Part shown: one piece after another, positions 18,178 through 26,362 of the stretch
Layout of the letters: every line of letters starts with the position of its first letter
How positions within the stretch are numbered: the stretch's first letter is position 1
Assembly: GCA_041441465.1 (NCBI GenBank)
Contig: JASDSY010000026.1
Span: 62,001-126,000, forward strand
Source: JASDSY01 sp041441465
GTDB lineage: Bacteria; Muiribacteriota; UBA9980
Direction: 5' to 3'
Length of the DNA: 64,000 bases
Made by a program: the position numbers and the translations under genes
The notes under the pieces: generated by a model
What the model was told of the DNA's origin: nothing
Database searches by the model: none
The model's input: only the letters and a program-made list of their open reading frames with translations

Positions 18178-19017
18178 ATGAATTCCAGTATTTTCAAAAA
18201 AATTAAAAAATTCTTTATCACGCCGGCATTCGCGGGTGAACTTCACGAATCTTTAAAAAAAGACAAAGCGCCTGATATCGAAAAATTATTGAAAACAGAT
18301 AAAGCACAAATAAATCAAATCGACGAAGACGGCTGGTCGCCGCTGCATCTGGCGGTAGTATTCGGCAAGGAAAAAGCCGTTTCAGAGCTTATAACAAACG
18401 GAGCCATGATTAATATTAAGAGCAATGACGGTTTGACTCCGCTGCATTGGGCTTGCTCAAATAATGAACTTGAAATAGCTAAAACGCTTATTCTGGCCGG
18501 CGCGGACATTAACCTGCAGGATAACGACGGTGAAGCTCCGCTTCATAAAGCCTGCGAAGCCGAAAATGAGAATAATAACATCGAACTAATTAATTTGCTA
18601 ATAGACAGCAAGGCAAACGTAAACATAAAAGATAATTTCGACGAAACGCCCCTGCATTACGCAATAAAATGGAACGGAAACGAGATCGCGAAGTTACTTA
18701 TAAAATCAGGCGCGAATTGTGAAATAGCCGATAAATACGGCAATACTCCGCTTCATCTGGCGCTGAAAAATAATTCTACCGAATTATTAGAAACTTTAAT
18801 TTCTTCGGGAGCAAACGTAAACGTTAAAGACTCTCACGGCTGGACACCGCTCCACGAGGCCGTATCGCAGGGCGACCTTGACATGGCTGAATTTTTAATA
18901 TCAAAAGGCGCGAAAGTAAACATGACAGATAAAACCGGAGCCACTGCTTTAAAAATAGCCGTTGACGATGAAAACGATGAAATGATAGATTTATTGGTTA
19001 CCTACGGAGCAAAATAA
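18178..19017 (+). CDS. Ankyrin-repeat protein
   Basis: A 279-residue protein built of about seven ankyrin repeats from residue 35 to the end (for example DGWSPLHLAVVFGKEKAVSELITNGA, given here by its key residues G, T/SPLH, A and NGA; others read GLTPLHWAC, GNTPLHLAL and GWTPLHEAV). The 20-residue basic N-terminus (IFKKIKKFFIT) is not a convincing signal peptide. Ankyrin repeats bind proteins; the partner is unknown. AAGGAG precedes the ATG. It lies 37 nt behind the permease gene and ends at a terminator, so the two form an operon and the protein may regulate or scaffold the transporter. That link is an inference. Confidence 0.9.
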   Translation: MNSSIFKKIKKFFITPAFAGELHESLKKDKAPDIEKLLKTDKAQINQIDEDGWSPLHLAVVFGKEKAVSELITNGAMINIKSNDGLTPLHWACSNNELEIAKTLILAGADINLQDNDGEAPLHKACEAENENNNIELINLLIDSKANVNIKDNFDETPLHYAIKWNGNEIAKLLIKSGANCEIADKYGNTPLHLALKNNSTELLETLISSGANVNVKDSHGWTPLHEAVSQGDLDMAEFLISKGAKVNMTDKTGATALKIAVDDENDEMIDLLVTYGAK

Positions 19018-19163
19018 TTTTTCCCGGAATTTCATTATAACAAAACTATTTTCATTATTATTTTTTGATACATTTAATTACGCGGAAGTTTATTTTACCA
19101 TAATAAAATTTTTCATGATATCCTATAGCACAAGTTAATAAAGGCAACCATAATGTTCGCAAC

Positions 19164-19202
19164 AAAAATGGGACTAACTAATTTTTATATAGTCCCATTT
19201 TT
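19164..19202. terminator. Bidirectional terminator after the ankyrin gene
   Basis: AAAAATGGGACTA (19164-19176) pairs with TAGTCCCATTTTT (19190-19202), followed by more T. It serves the plus-strand operon and the convergent SH3b/C39 gene. Confidence 0.85.
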
Positions 19203-19233
19203 TGTTTTTTGATTATATATATATTGTTAAAAG

Positions 19234-20385
19234 TTATTTTTGAACGACAACCGCATTGCGGTTTTTTGACGACCAGCACTGCCAGAATGTTTCTTTCGAC
19301 ATTGTATATCTTACGCGTGAAGTATCGCCTTTGCCGGGATCGTTTACAACTACATTATCGCCTTCAAATCCTACGACTACAATATAATGACCCTGCCATT
19401 TAGTGTCCACGTTTACGATAACCGGCTTGCCTGATGCAACCTGAGATTTTAACCAATCCATCGATCCGCCTGATTTTAATTCAGTGCCGCTAAACCCTAA
19501 TTCTTTGGCGCCTGAAACTATGCCGCTTATAGGCGTGCCGTTTCTTTCCTGAAATGTATATTTAACAAGTTTAGCGCAGTTATAAGTGCTATTATGTATC
19601 CCGTAATAGTCCATTACCATGGCAAAGCTTGTAGGTCCGCACCATGAACCGCGATAATCAGTGCCGTTTACGACGTTTGCGCTGTCAAATTGTGTTCTTA
19701 TCGGCACCTTTAATATGTTAGAACCCGTGGCTGGCGGGTCAATTCCCTGTGTCGAACCGTTGTTCCCTGACGAACTTCCCGAAGTCGACGGAGAATCCGT
19801 TAATTTAGAGTCGGAAATGTAATATCCGCAAACCCATCCCGTGCCGCCGGAGTAATTTATCTTATACCAGCCGTTTTGCGAACCTATAATATTTACTTTT
19901 TCATTACGGCTGAGGTGGCCTAAAACCGAACTGTTTGTATTCGGCGCCGAACGAACGTTCAAATATCCGCTTGAAACTTTGACATAGCCTTCGGATTTTT
20001 TATCTGAATAACTTTCAGACGTTGCCGGCGATTTAGTGACATATCTGCCGCTTATCCAACCGGTCTGGCCGTTATAATTGATTTTATACCAGCCGTTATC
20101 CGAGCCGAGAATATCAACTTTATCGTTCATATGAAGCCTGCCGATTATGCTGTTATCGGTCGACGGACCGCTGCGGACATTCAAATAAGTATTCACGTTT
20201 ACATATCCGGTTTCGACGCCGCCGGCGGCCGAAGAACTTTTATTGCCGGATGAGGCAGTTGAAGTAATCGTCTCATTTTTAAGCGTATTTGTTATATTAT
20301 TTATCTGCGCACTGGAACTAGTTATTAAAAACAACATAAATAATATGGTGTAAATAAATAACTTTGGTTTCATATTTTTCTTCAT
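19234..20385 (-). CDS. Secreted protein with two SH3b domains and a C39-like peptidase domain
   Basis: A 383-residue protein with a signal peptide (LFIYTILFMLFLITSSSA). There are two bacterial SH3 domains at about 60-125 and 133-198 (VNTYLNVRSGPSTDNSIIG and SGYLNVRSAPNTNSSVLG, each ending in GWYKINY and TGW). A Ser/Gly linker leads to a C39-like cysteine peptidase domain with YRGSWCGPTSFAMVMDYYG (Cys near residue 248), GHYIVVVGFEGDNVVVNDP (His and Asp) and a C-terminal Trp-rich end. SH3b domains often bind cell-wall peptides, so it may cleave peptides or peptidoglycan cross-links at the envelope. The catalytic triad appears intact. The start at ATG 20385 is chosen over TTG 20391. Confidence 0.85.
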   Translation of the reverse strand: MKKNMKPKLFIYTILFMLFLITSSSAQINNITNTLKNETITSTASSGNKSSSAAGGVETGYVNVNTYLNVRSGPSTDNSIIGRLHMNDKVDILGSDNGWYKINYNGQTGWISGRYVTKSPATSESYSDKKSEGYVKVSSGYLNVRSAPNTNSSVLGHLSRNEKVNIIGSQNGWYKINYSGGTGWVCGYYISDSKLTDSPSTSGSSSGNNGSTQGIDPPATGSNILKVPIRTQFDSANVVNGTDYRGSWCGPTSFAMVMDYYGIHNSTYNCAKLVKYTFQERNGTPISGIVSGAKELGFSGTELKSGGSMDWLKSQVASGKPVIVNVDTKWQGHYIVVVGFEGDNVVVNDPGKGDTSRVRYTMSKETFWQCWSSKNRNAVVVQK

Positions 20386-20442
20386 AACCAACCCCGCTTT
20401 ATTTTTATTGTTAAATTTAAAACTAAAACGCCATTTCTAAAA

Positions 20443-20471
20443 ATTATACATAAATATACTTATTAAGTAAA
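20443..20471 (-). promoter_or_regulatory. Sigma-70-type promoter for the SH3b/C39 gene
   Basis: Minus-strand TTTACT (20471-20466), 17-nt spacer, TATAAT (20448-20443), about 58 nt before the start codon. Confidence 0.55.
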
Positions 20472-20510
20472 TGAAAAGTTTCACTTTTTTTTAATTATTA
20501 TATTCGGAAA

Positions 20511-22436
20511 TTATTGTTGTTTTACGTTTTTTATTATTTCAGAAATCGTTTCAATGTCGGTGTAGCCTTTTATATCATAATTATCAAGTTTTTTTCCGTT
20601 TTTATCATAAAAAATAATATATGGCATAAACGGCGCTCCAAATTTCCTTTTTATTACTGATCCTTCAGAATCAGGCTTAGTGCAGTCTAATTTTATTTTA
20701 ATAAAATCAGCTGTCATTTCTTTAAATTTTTCACTGCTAAAAACCGTTTTATCCATCTGATGGCACGGCACACACCAATCGGCATAAAAATCCACGATAA
20801 TATTTTTATTTAATTCGGCCGCCTTTTTCAATCCGCCGTCAAAATTACTAGTCCAGTCATTAAATTGCGGATGACTTTTCAATCCGTATAATGATGTTCC
20901 GCCAGGGGCATTCATATTTAAGTTATTTGAATTTACCGATAAATTATAATTACCCAAAAGCAATTTCAAATCATTATACGGCTTAATTAATCCGGCTTCA
21001 AGCGCCGAACAAATTAACAAAAATATTGCCAGCGCGATCATTACGAAACCTGCCGCTTTCATAAAGTGTACGCTCAGCGGCGAGTCGTCTTTTATGGCAG
21101 AAAAAACACCGGCCAAAACAGCGGTTATAACCGAAAAAATTGAGGCAATAAAAAGAAGAGCCGCAGGCGAAAAGGCAAATTGCAGCAAATATAAGTTAAT
21201 CCATAAAAGCACAAAGCCGAAGAAATTTTTAAGCCTGACCATCCATAATCCGGATTTCGGCAAAAACCTGGCACCGAGGGCAACGGCCATAAAAAGCATC
21301 CCGAGTCCAATCCCGTAAAAAAACAGCATTAAAAAACCTATAGCGGCAGAATTAACGGTCGAAGCGAAAAGCAGCAGCGAACCGGCAAACGGGCCGACAC
21401 ACGGGGCGGCTACAAGCCCCATCGTAAGCCCCATCACCAGAGAACCCAAATAGCCCTGCTCGGATTGGCCTATTTTAGACATAATACTGTCCGGCATACG
21501 AATTTCATATAATTCCAAAAGCGAACCGGCAAAAAAGATTAAAATCAAAGAAACAAGCCCCATCGCAGCAGGGTTAACCATTATGGCGCCCATATCAATA
21601 CCTATCGACGATACGACTAATCCTAAAAGCGCAAATGAAAAAGCGATTCCGAGCGCGAATATAAATGAAAGCATAAAAACTTTTAACTTAGAGCCGTTAT
21701 TGTTCTGGCTGCCAAAAAAAGCTACCGTAATAGGTATCATCGGATAAACACACGGGGTCAGCGATGAAACTACTCCCCATAAAAATGCTATCAATATCGC
21801 GAATAAGAAATTCTTCTTGTAAATTGCCATAAAAGTTCCGTCTGATTTACTATTTGAATCGTTTGTACCGCCTGCGGATTTTATAGAATCAGCGGTTCGG
21901 ATTTCCTGCGAACCCGATTGCAGGCCGTTCTTTAAATTTTCAGAAAATAATTTGTTGACTAACTTAATTTCAAGCGTTTTAGCGGCCGGCTCCATGCAAA
22001 GATCATCCGTACATGCCTGATATTTTACTATAACCGGGAGAATTGTTTCCGCGCCAGAGTTAAAGTATGTGTTCGTTTTAGAAAAATTAACAAGAATTTT
22101 AGCTGTAAATTGACCTTCAAATAAAAGCAGCTCATCGCCCAGCATAGAATTTTTTTTACGAACTGGCGACGGTAAAATAACTTCGTATGTTTCGGCATAA
22201 ACTTTATCGATAAAAAAGCTTAATGGAATACCTGTTTTATCGCCGGGAGCATATAAATGGTATGGTTTGGCTGCATTTATGTCAATCGATATCTCGGATG
22301 TTTGGTCAAAAATAATATTTACCGGAATTTGCTCCTGATACATTGTAATTTCTTCCGCTGCCGGCGCCTGAGTTAATACCCCCGCAAATGCTAACGTACT
22401 TAAAATTAATAATAATACAACGCTTATTTTTTTCAT
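20511..22436 (-). CDS. dsbD: Thiol:disulfide interchange protein DsbD
   Basis: A 641-residue DsbD of full length. After the signal peptide (ISVVLLLILSTLAFAGVL) comes the DsbD N-terminal domain (about 25-160) with a CTDDLCMEP cysteine pair. The eight-helix transporter follows, with one cysteine in SLTPCVYPMIP (near 230) and one in VAAPCVGPFAGS. The thioredoxin domain has DFYADWCVPCHQM (near 552). It carries electrons from cytoplasmic thioredoxin across the membrane to extracytoplasmic substrates, possibly the TlpA-like protein at 7.8 kb. I chose ATG 22436 because AGGAG lies 10 nt upstream and the signal peptide begins there; a longer frame to 22523 would put the promoter inside the gene. Confidence 0.93.
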   Translation of the reverse strand: MKKISVVLLLILSTLAFAGVLTQAPAAEEITMYQEQIPVNIIFDQTSEISIDINAAKPYHLYAPGDKTGIPLSFFIDKVYAETYEVILPSPVRKKNSMLGDELLLFEGQFTAKILVNFSKTNTYFNSGAETILPVIVKYQACTDDLCMEPAAKTLEIKLVNKLFSENLKNGLQSGSQEIRTADSIKSAGGTNDSNSKSDGTFMAIYKKNFLFAILIAFLWGVVSSLTPCVYPMIPITVAFFGSQNNNGSKLKVFMLSFIFALGIAFSFALLGLVVSSIGIDMGAIMVNPAAMGLVSLILIFFAGSLLELYEIRMPDSIMSKIGQSEQGYLGSLVMGLTMGLVAAPCVGPFAGSLLLFASTVNSAAIGFLMLFFYGIGLGMLFMAVALGARFLPKSGLWMVRLKNFFGFVLLWINLYLLQFAFSPAALLFIASIFSVITAVLAGVFSAIKDDSPLSVHFMKAAGFVMIALAIFLLICSALEAGLIKPYNDLKLLLGNYNLSVNSNNLNMNAPGGTSLYGLKSHPQFNDWTSNFDGGLKKAAELNKNIIVDFYADWCVPCHQMDKTVFSSEKFKEMTADFIKIKLDCTKPDSEGSVIKRKFGAPFMPYIIFYDKNGKKLDNYDIKGYTDIETISEIIKNVKQQ

Positions 22437-22472
22437 AGCCTTAATACTCCTATAAAAGTAAATAATATATTC

Positions 22473-22501
22473 ATTATATTTTATAATTACATAAAAATCA
22501 A
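22473..22501 (-). promoter_or_regulatory. Sigma-70-type promoter for dsbD
   Basis: Minus-strand TTGATT (22501-22496), 17-nt spacer, perfect TATAAT (22478-22473), about 37 nt before the dsbD start. Same hexamer pair as the rplM and serA promoters. Confidence 0.65.
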
Positions 22502-22727
22502 TATTTTTCTTGCTATTTTTCATAATAAATTTTAAGATAACTTTATATAAAAAAGATTTAACATTATTGTTTTTTTACCGAAGTTTCCCCGCAAAAACCT
22601 AGTTAAATAATCAATTACCAAATGCATATAAAATAACTATATCATAAAAATCATAAAAAAACTTTTATTTAAAATAATTTTATGTTATAATAAAAAGATT
22701 TTTTTAGACCTATACGGGAGGTATGAA

Positions 22728-23912
22728 ATGCCAAAAACATATTTAACGAGCAAATTACAGCCATTCGGCTCGTCCGTCTTCGCCGATATGACAAAAATGG
22801 CGAATGAACTGGGAGCTATAAATTTAGCGCAGGGATTTCCTGATTTTGACGGCCCTGAATTCATAAAAAAAGCGGCATGCGACGCAATTATGGCCGGCCA
22901 CAATCAATACGCTAACACATTCGGCGTACCTGAGTTAAGAAAGGCGATATCAAATAAATATAAAAAATTTTACGACTTAAATTATAATCCTGACAGTGAA
23001 ATATCAATATTAGCGGGCGCCACCGAAGCAATATTTACGACTATAATTTCAATAATCGATAACGGCGACGAAGTAATACTTTTCGAGCCGTTTTACGACA
23101 GCTATCCTGTCGCAGTGACAATGGCGGGCGGCACATGCAAATATGTATCATTAAAATTTCCTGATTATAAAATAGATTTCAATGCGCTTGAATCGTTGAT
23201 CACAAAAAAAACCAAGATGATAGTTTTAAATACGCCGCATAATCCGACGGGCAAGGTTTATACTTATGACGAGTTATCTAAAATTGCCCAGATCGCCATT
23301 AAACACGATTTAATAGTCATGTCGGACGAAGTTTATGAGCATATAACATTCGACGGTGCTAAACATATCCCGACTGCAACGATTCCCGGAATGCGCGACC
23401 GCACCATAACGATTTCATCGACCGGCAAAACTTTCAGCATGACCGGCTGGAAAATCGGTACGGTCTGTGCTCCTGCGTCAATTTTAGACGCCGTAAGAAA
23501 ATGTCACCAATATGTGATATTTGCCGTAGCTAATGCATTTCAGCATGGTATGATTAAAGGCTATGAAGCCGGAGACGATTTTTACCGCGACCTGCTTTCA
23601 TTTTATTTAAAAAAACGCGACTTAATGGTAAAAATATTAAAGGACTGCGGATTTAACGTAGTAATCCCTAAAGGCTCGTATTTTATAATGGCTGATTTTT
23701 CAAAATTTAATTTTGACAACGACATCGAATTTTGCAAATATCTGACATCTGAAATTAAGGTAGCCGCAATTCCGCCAAGCTTCTTTTATTACAACAAAGA
23801 ATTAGGCAAAAAATTGGTGCGTTTCGCTTTTTGCAAGAAAGACGAAACATTGATAGCCGCCGGCGAAAGACTGAAAAAACTTAAGCTTGCAGCCAATTCA
23901 ACGGCAGTTTAA
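22728..23912 (+). CDS. PLP-dependent class I/II aminotransferase (methionine/kynurenine type)
   Basis: A 394-residue fold-type I aminotransferase. Seen are INLAQGFPDFDGPEF, NQYANTFGVPELRKAI, the cofactor-binding NTPHNPTGKVYT, SDEVYEHITF, and the Schiff-base lysine in SSTGKTFSMTGWKIG. The pattern is that of the YbdL/kynurenine-oxoglutarate transaminase subgroup, which transaminates methionine and aromatic amino acids. The exact substrate cannot be read from the sequence. GGGAGG precedes the ATG closely. It stands alone, followed by the rplM promoter region. A weak TATAAT at 22687-22692 may be its -10 box, but no good -35 is visible. Confidence 0.9.
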   Translation: MPKTYLTSKLQPFGSSVFADMTKMANELGAINLAQGFPDFDGPEFIKKAACDAIMAGHNQYANTFGVPELRKAISNKYKKFYDLNYNPDSEISILAGATEAIFTTIISIIDNGDEVILFEPFYDSYPVAVTMAGGTCKYVSLKFPDYKIDFNALESLITKKTKMIVLNTPHNPTGKVYTYDELSKIAQIAIKHDLIVMSDEVYEHITFDGAKHIPTATIPGMRDRTITISSTGKTFSMTGWKIGTVCAPASILDAVRKCHQYVIFAVANAFQHGMIKGYEAGDDFYRDLLSFYLKKRDLMVKILKDCGFNVVIPKGSYFIMADFSKFNFDNDIEFCKYLTSEIKVAAIPPSFFYYNKELGKKLVRFAFCKKDETLIAAGERLKKLKLAANSTAV

Positions 23913-24022
23913 TACGCATTCAATTTGCTGCAAGTTTCGGCTGTAAAATTGAATTAATTTTTGATAAAATTAATATTAACTCAAAATTGTAAAATAAATA
24001 TAAAAAAATAATAAAATTACAC

Positions 24023-24051
24023 TTGATTTTTTTTTATTATTGAGTTATAAT
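24023..24051 (+). promoter_or_regulatory. Promoter for rplM-rpsI
   Basis: TTGATT (24023-24028), 17-nt spacer, TATAAT (24046-24051). The predicted +1 is near 24058. Confidence 0.65.
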
Positions 24052-24057
24052 GTATTG

Positions 24058-24074
24058 ACCTATTAAAGATAGGT
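24058..24074 (+). promoter_or_regulatory. Hairpin at the 5' end of the rplM-rpsI mRNA
   Basis: ACCTAT (24058-24063), loop TAAAG, ATAGGT (24069-24074), then ATTTTTTCG. It begins at the predicted transcription start. It could stabilise the mRNA, act as a weak attenuator, or form part of an r-protein leader; Firmicutes have an L13 leader in this position. The sequence alone does not decide. Confidence 0.4.
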
Positions 24075-24142
24075 ATTTTTTCGTTGAAATTCAAAATAAA
24101 AATAATAAAAATAAGTGTTTTAAGACACAAGGAGGATTAGAA

Positions 24143-24577
24143 ATGACTACTCAGGCACCAAAGAAAAGCGAAATTAAAAAAGAGTGGATTTTAGTTGACG
24201 CTAAAGACGCGGTTGTAGGCCGTCTTGCATCACAGGTGGCTTCAATATTGCGCGGCAAACATAAAACATGTTTCATGCCTAATGTTGACACCGGTGACAA
24301 TGTAATAATTATTAACGCTGAAAAAGTTATGGTTACAGGCAAAAAGCCTATCCAGAAAATTTATTACAGACACTCGGGCTATCCAAGAGGTTTCAAAATG
24401 GAAAATTTTGTAACACTTCAGAGACGCCACCCGGAAGAAATCTTAAGAAGAGCAATCTGGGGCATGCTTCCAAAAGGACCGCTCGGCCGTGAACTTATGA
24501 CAAACGTAAGAATTTACACAGGCGACAAGCATGATCACGCAGCTCAGAAGCCTAAAGCTATAAAGCTCGAAGCTTAA
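24143..24577 (+). CDS. rplM: 50S ribosomal protein L13
   Basis: A 144-residue L13 with the conserved WILVDAKDAVVGRLASQVAS start, GKHKTCFMPNVDTGDNVIIIN, YYRHSGYPRG and AIWGMLPKGPLGR. It binds 23S rRNA early in large-subunit assembly. AAGGAGG lies 7 nt before the ATG. The order rplM-rpsI is near-universal in bacteria, and the pair shares one promoter with a terminator after rpsI. Confidence 0.98.
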   Translation: MTTQAPKKSEIKKEWILVDAKDAVVGRLASQVASILRGKHKTCFMPNVDTGDNVIIINAEKVMVTGKKPIQKIYYRHSGYPRGFKMENFVTLQRRHPEEILRRAIWGMLPKGPLGRELMTNVRIYTGDKHDHAAQKPKAIKLEA

Positions 24578-24637
24578 TTATTCAATACAAAAGAGATTTT
24601 ATAAAATCTTAATTTTACAAGTAAAGGAGGGAAATTG

Positions 24638-25036
24638 ATGGCGGATAATCGTGCCTTAGGAACAGGAAGACGTAAATCTTCAGTTGCTCGCGTTATATTG
24701 AAAAGCTCCGGCAAAGGAGTTATCACAGTTAACGGCCGTAAAGCTGACGAATATTTTTCAGGTTTGAAAGATCTTTTACGTCAACTCGAAGTTCCTTTCA
24801 ACCTTACAAGCACACAGGGCCAATTTGACGTCGATGTTAACGTATTCGGCGGCGGTATTTCTGGTCAGGCGGGCGCAATCACCTGCGGTATAGCTCGCGC
24901 TTTACTCGTAGTTGACGAAACATACAGACCAGCTCTTAAGAAAGCTGGACTTCTCACCCGTGACCCAAGAATGAAAGAACGTAAAAAATATGGCCAGCGC
25001 GGTGCTCGTGCAAGGTATCAATATTCAAAACGTTAA
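24638..25036 (+). CDS. rpsI: 30S ribosomal protein S9
   Basis: A 132-residue S9 with GTGRRKSSVARV near the start, GGGISGQAGAITCGIARAL, and the conserved C-terminus KKYGQRGARARYQYSKR, whose terminal Lys-Arg reaches the P-site tRNA. ATG 24638 is chosen over an in-frame TTG three bases earlier; AAAGGAGG lies 7 nt upstream. It is 60 nt after rplM in the same operon. Confidence 0.98.
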   Translation: MADNRALGTGRRKSSVARVILKSSGKGVITVNGRKADEYFSGLKDLLRQLEVPFNLTSTQGQFDVDVNVFGGGISGQAGAITCGIARALLVVDETYRPALKKAGLLTRDPRMKERKKYGQRGARARYQYSKR

Positions 25037-25076
25037 TTTCAAACTTTACAATATATATATTTACATATATGTGCAG

Positions 25077-25109
25077 ATGAGGGGCTTTTTAAGCTCCTCA
25101 TTTGTTTTT
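25077..25109 (+). terminator. Intrinsic terminator after rpsI
   Basis: ATGAGGGGCTT (25077-25087) pairs with AAGCTCCTCAT (25091-25101; one G-U), three-base loop, then TTGTTTTTG. Confidence 0.85.
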
Positions 25110-25228
25110 GACAAAAATTAAAATTAAATTTGTAAAAGTATTATTCGCCTGATTATTTCCAAGCACTTCATAAACAATTACAATTCAAATCAATCTAATT
25201 TTTGATATGCATAAGGGTAAAATAAAGA

Positions 25229-26203
25229 ATGAAAAATTTTAAAATTATATTAAGCGCATTACTTGGTATAGTATTCCTTTATATCTCATTTAAGGGAATC
25301 GATTTTATTACACCATTTAAAATAGCAATAAAAGCCAATGTTTTACTTTTAATTCTGGCGGTATTCATGCATTGCATAAATCAGGCTGTACGCGCCGAAA
25401 GATTCAGGATATTACTTAATGAGCCGGAGTTCAAGTTCAGCGATGCCTATAAAGTGTTCTGGGTGGGACTTTTAGCTAACTATATCCTGCCGGCGAGGCT
25501 CGGCGAATTTGTCAGACCTGCCGTTATGAAAAAAGTATATAAAACCGGATTCAGCCGTGTCCTTGGGGCCGTTTTCGTGGAAAGACTTTTTGAATTATCC
25601 GGCCAGATGACGCTTTTTTTATTTGTAGCGCTTTTTATAAATTTACCGCAATATGTAAAAACAGCAGGTATTATGGTGTTTTGCATTTATTGCATTTCTT
25701 TAACCGTCATTTTTTTATTTAACAAAAAAAAGAATTTTTTTATAAATTTAATAAATTTTATTTTTAGCAAATTTCCTGATTTCGCCTCAAAAATAATACA
25801 TTTTTTTACATATTTTATCGAAGGCGCTTCCGTCATAAAAGATTTCAAAACTTTTTTCAAGGTGTTCATATTCACAATCATCGCCTGGGGAACTTCAATT
25901 TTTAATATTATGATGACGGTAATGGCGCTCGGATTATTTCTGCCGCAGCCTTTTATTTCGGCAAGCTTTATTCAGGCCGCCATAAGCGTCGCGCTTGTAC
26001 TTCCGCCGCCGCCCGGTTTTATCGGAACATTTCACTATTTTTGTAAAATCGGCCTTGAATTTTTTGGAATCGCCGCCGAAACTGCAATGTCCTTCGGCAT
26101 TTTGCTGCATTTTATGCATATGATAATAACTATCGCCGCAGGAACATTAGCTTTAATGAGCCTCAAATTAAGTTTTAAAAATATTTTAAATAAAGAAGAA
26201 TAA
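25229..26203 (+). CDS. Flippase-like membrane protein (LPG synthase TM region, UPF0104)
   Basis: A 324-residue protein with about seven or eight membrane helices of the lysylphosphatidylglycerol-synthase transmembrane family. The conserved segments are INQAVRAERFRILL (N-terminal third), NYILPARLGEFVRP with the family pattern of Pro-x-R-x-GE, and LVLPPPPGFIGTFHYF near the C-terminus. It lacks the soluble aminoacyl-transfer domain of MprF, so it is not a lysyl-PG synthase. Stand-alone members are thought to move lipids or glycolipids across the membrane; the substrate is unknown. AAGGG precedes the ATG by 11 nt. It is alone between two terminators. A TTGACA at 25108 has only a poor -10 partner. 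Confidence 0.82.
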   Translation: MKNFKIILSALLGIVFLYISFKGIDFITPFKIAIKANVLLLILAVFMHCINQAVRAERFRILLNEPEFKFSDAYKVFWVGLLANYILPARLGEFVRPAVMKKVYKTGFSRVLGAVFVERLFELSGQMTLFLFVALFINLPQYVKTAGIMVFCIYCISLTVIFLFNKKKNFFINLINFIFSKFPDFASKIIHFFTYFIEGASVIKDFKTFFKVFIFTIIAWGTSIFNIMMTVMALGLFLPQPFISASFIQAAISVALVLPPPPGFIGTFHYFCKIGLEFFGIAAETAMSFGILLHFMHMIITIAAGTLALMSLKLSFKNILNKEE

Positions 26204-26206
26204 AAA

Positions 26207-26241
26207 AATAGGGTTGCTAAATTAGCTTCAACAACCCTATT
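26207..26241. terminator. Terminator after the flippase-like gene
   Basis: AATAGGGTTG (26207-26216) pairs with CAACCCTATT (26232-26241) around a 15-nt loop. The T-run is short (TTCATT), but on the minus strand the hairpin ends in TATTTTTTTA, so it may also stop reads from the Tad operon. Confidence 0.65.
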
Positions 26242-26362
26242 TCATTAAATTATAATTATTAAGTCTTAATTAAATTTATATAACTCAAATAAAAAAATTT
26301 AGCTATAAACATTATTAATCCAAGCGGCTAACTATATTTTCGAGTTTTTAAAACCTGCACAC

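Noticed and set aside
25108..25136. Promoter TTGACA for the flippase-like gene
   Set aside because: The -10 at the proper distance reads TGTAAA, and the -35 overlaps the T-run of the rpsI terminator, so support is too weak.
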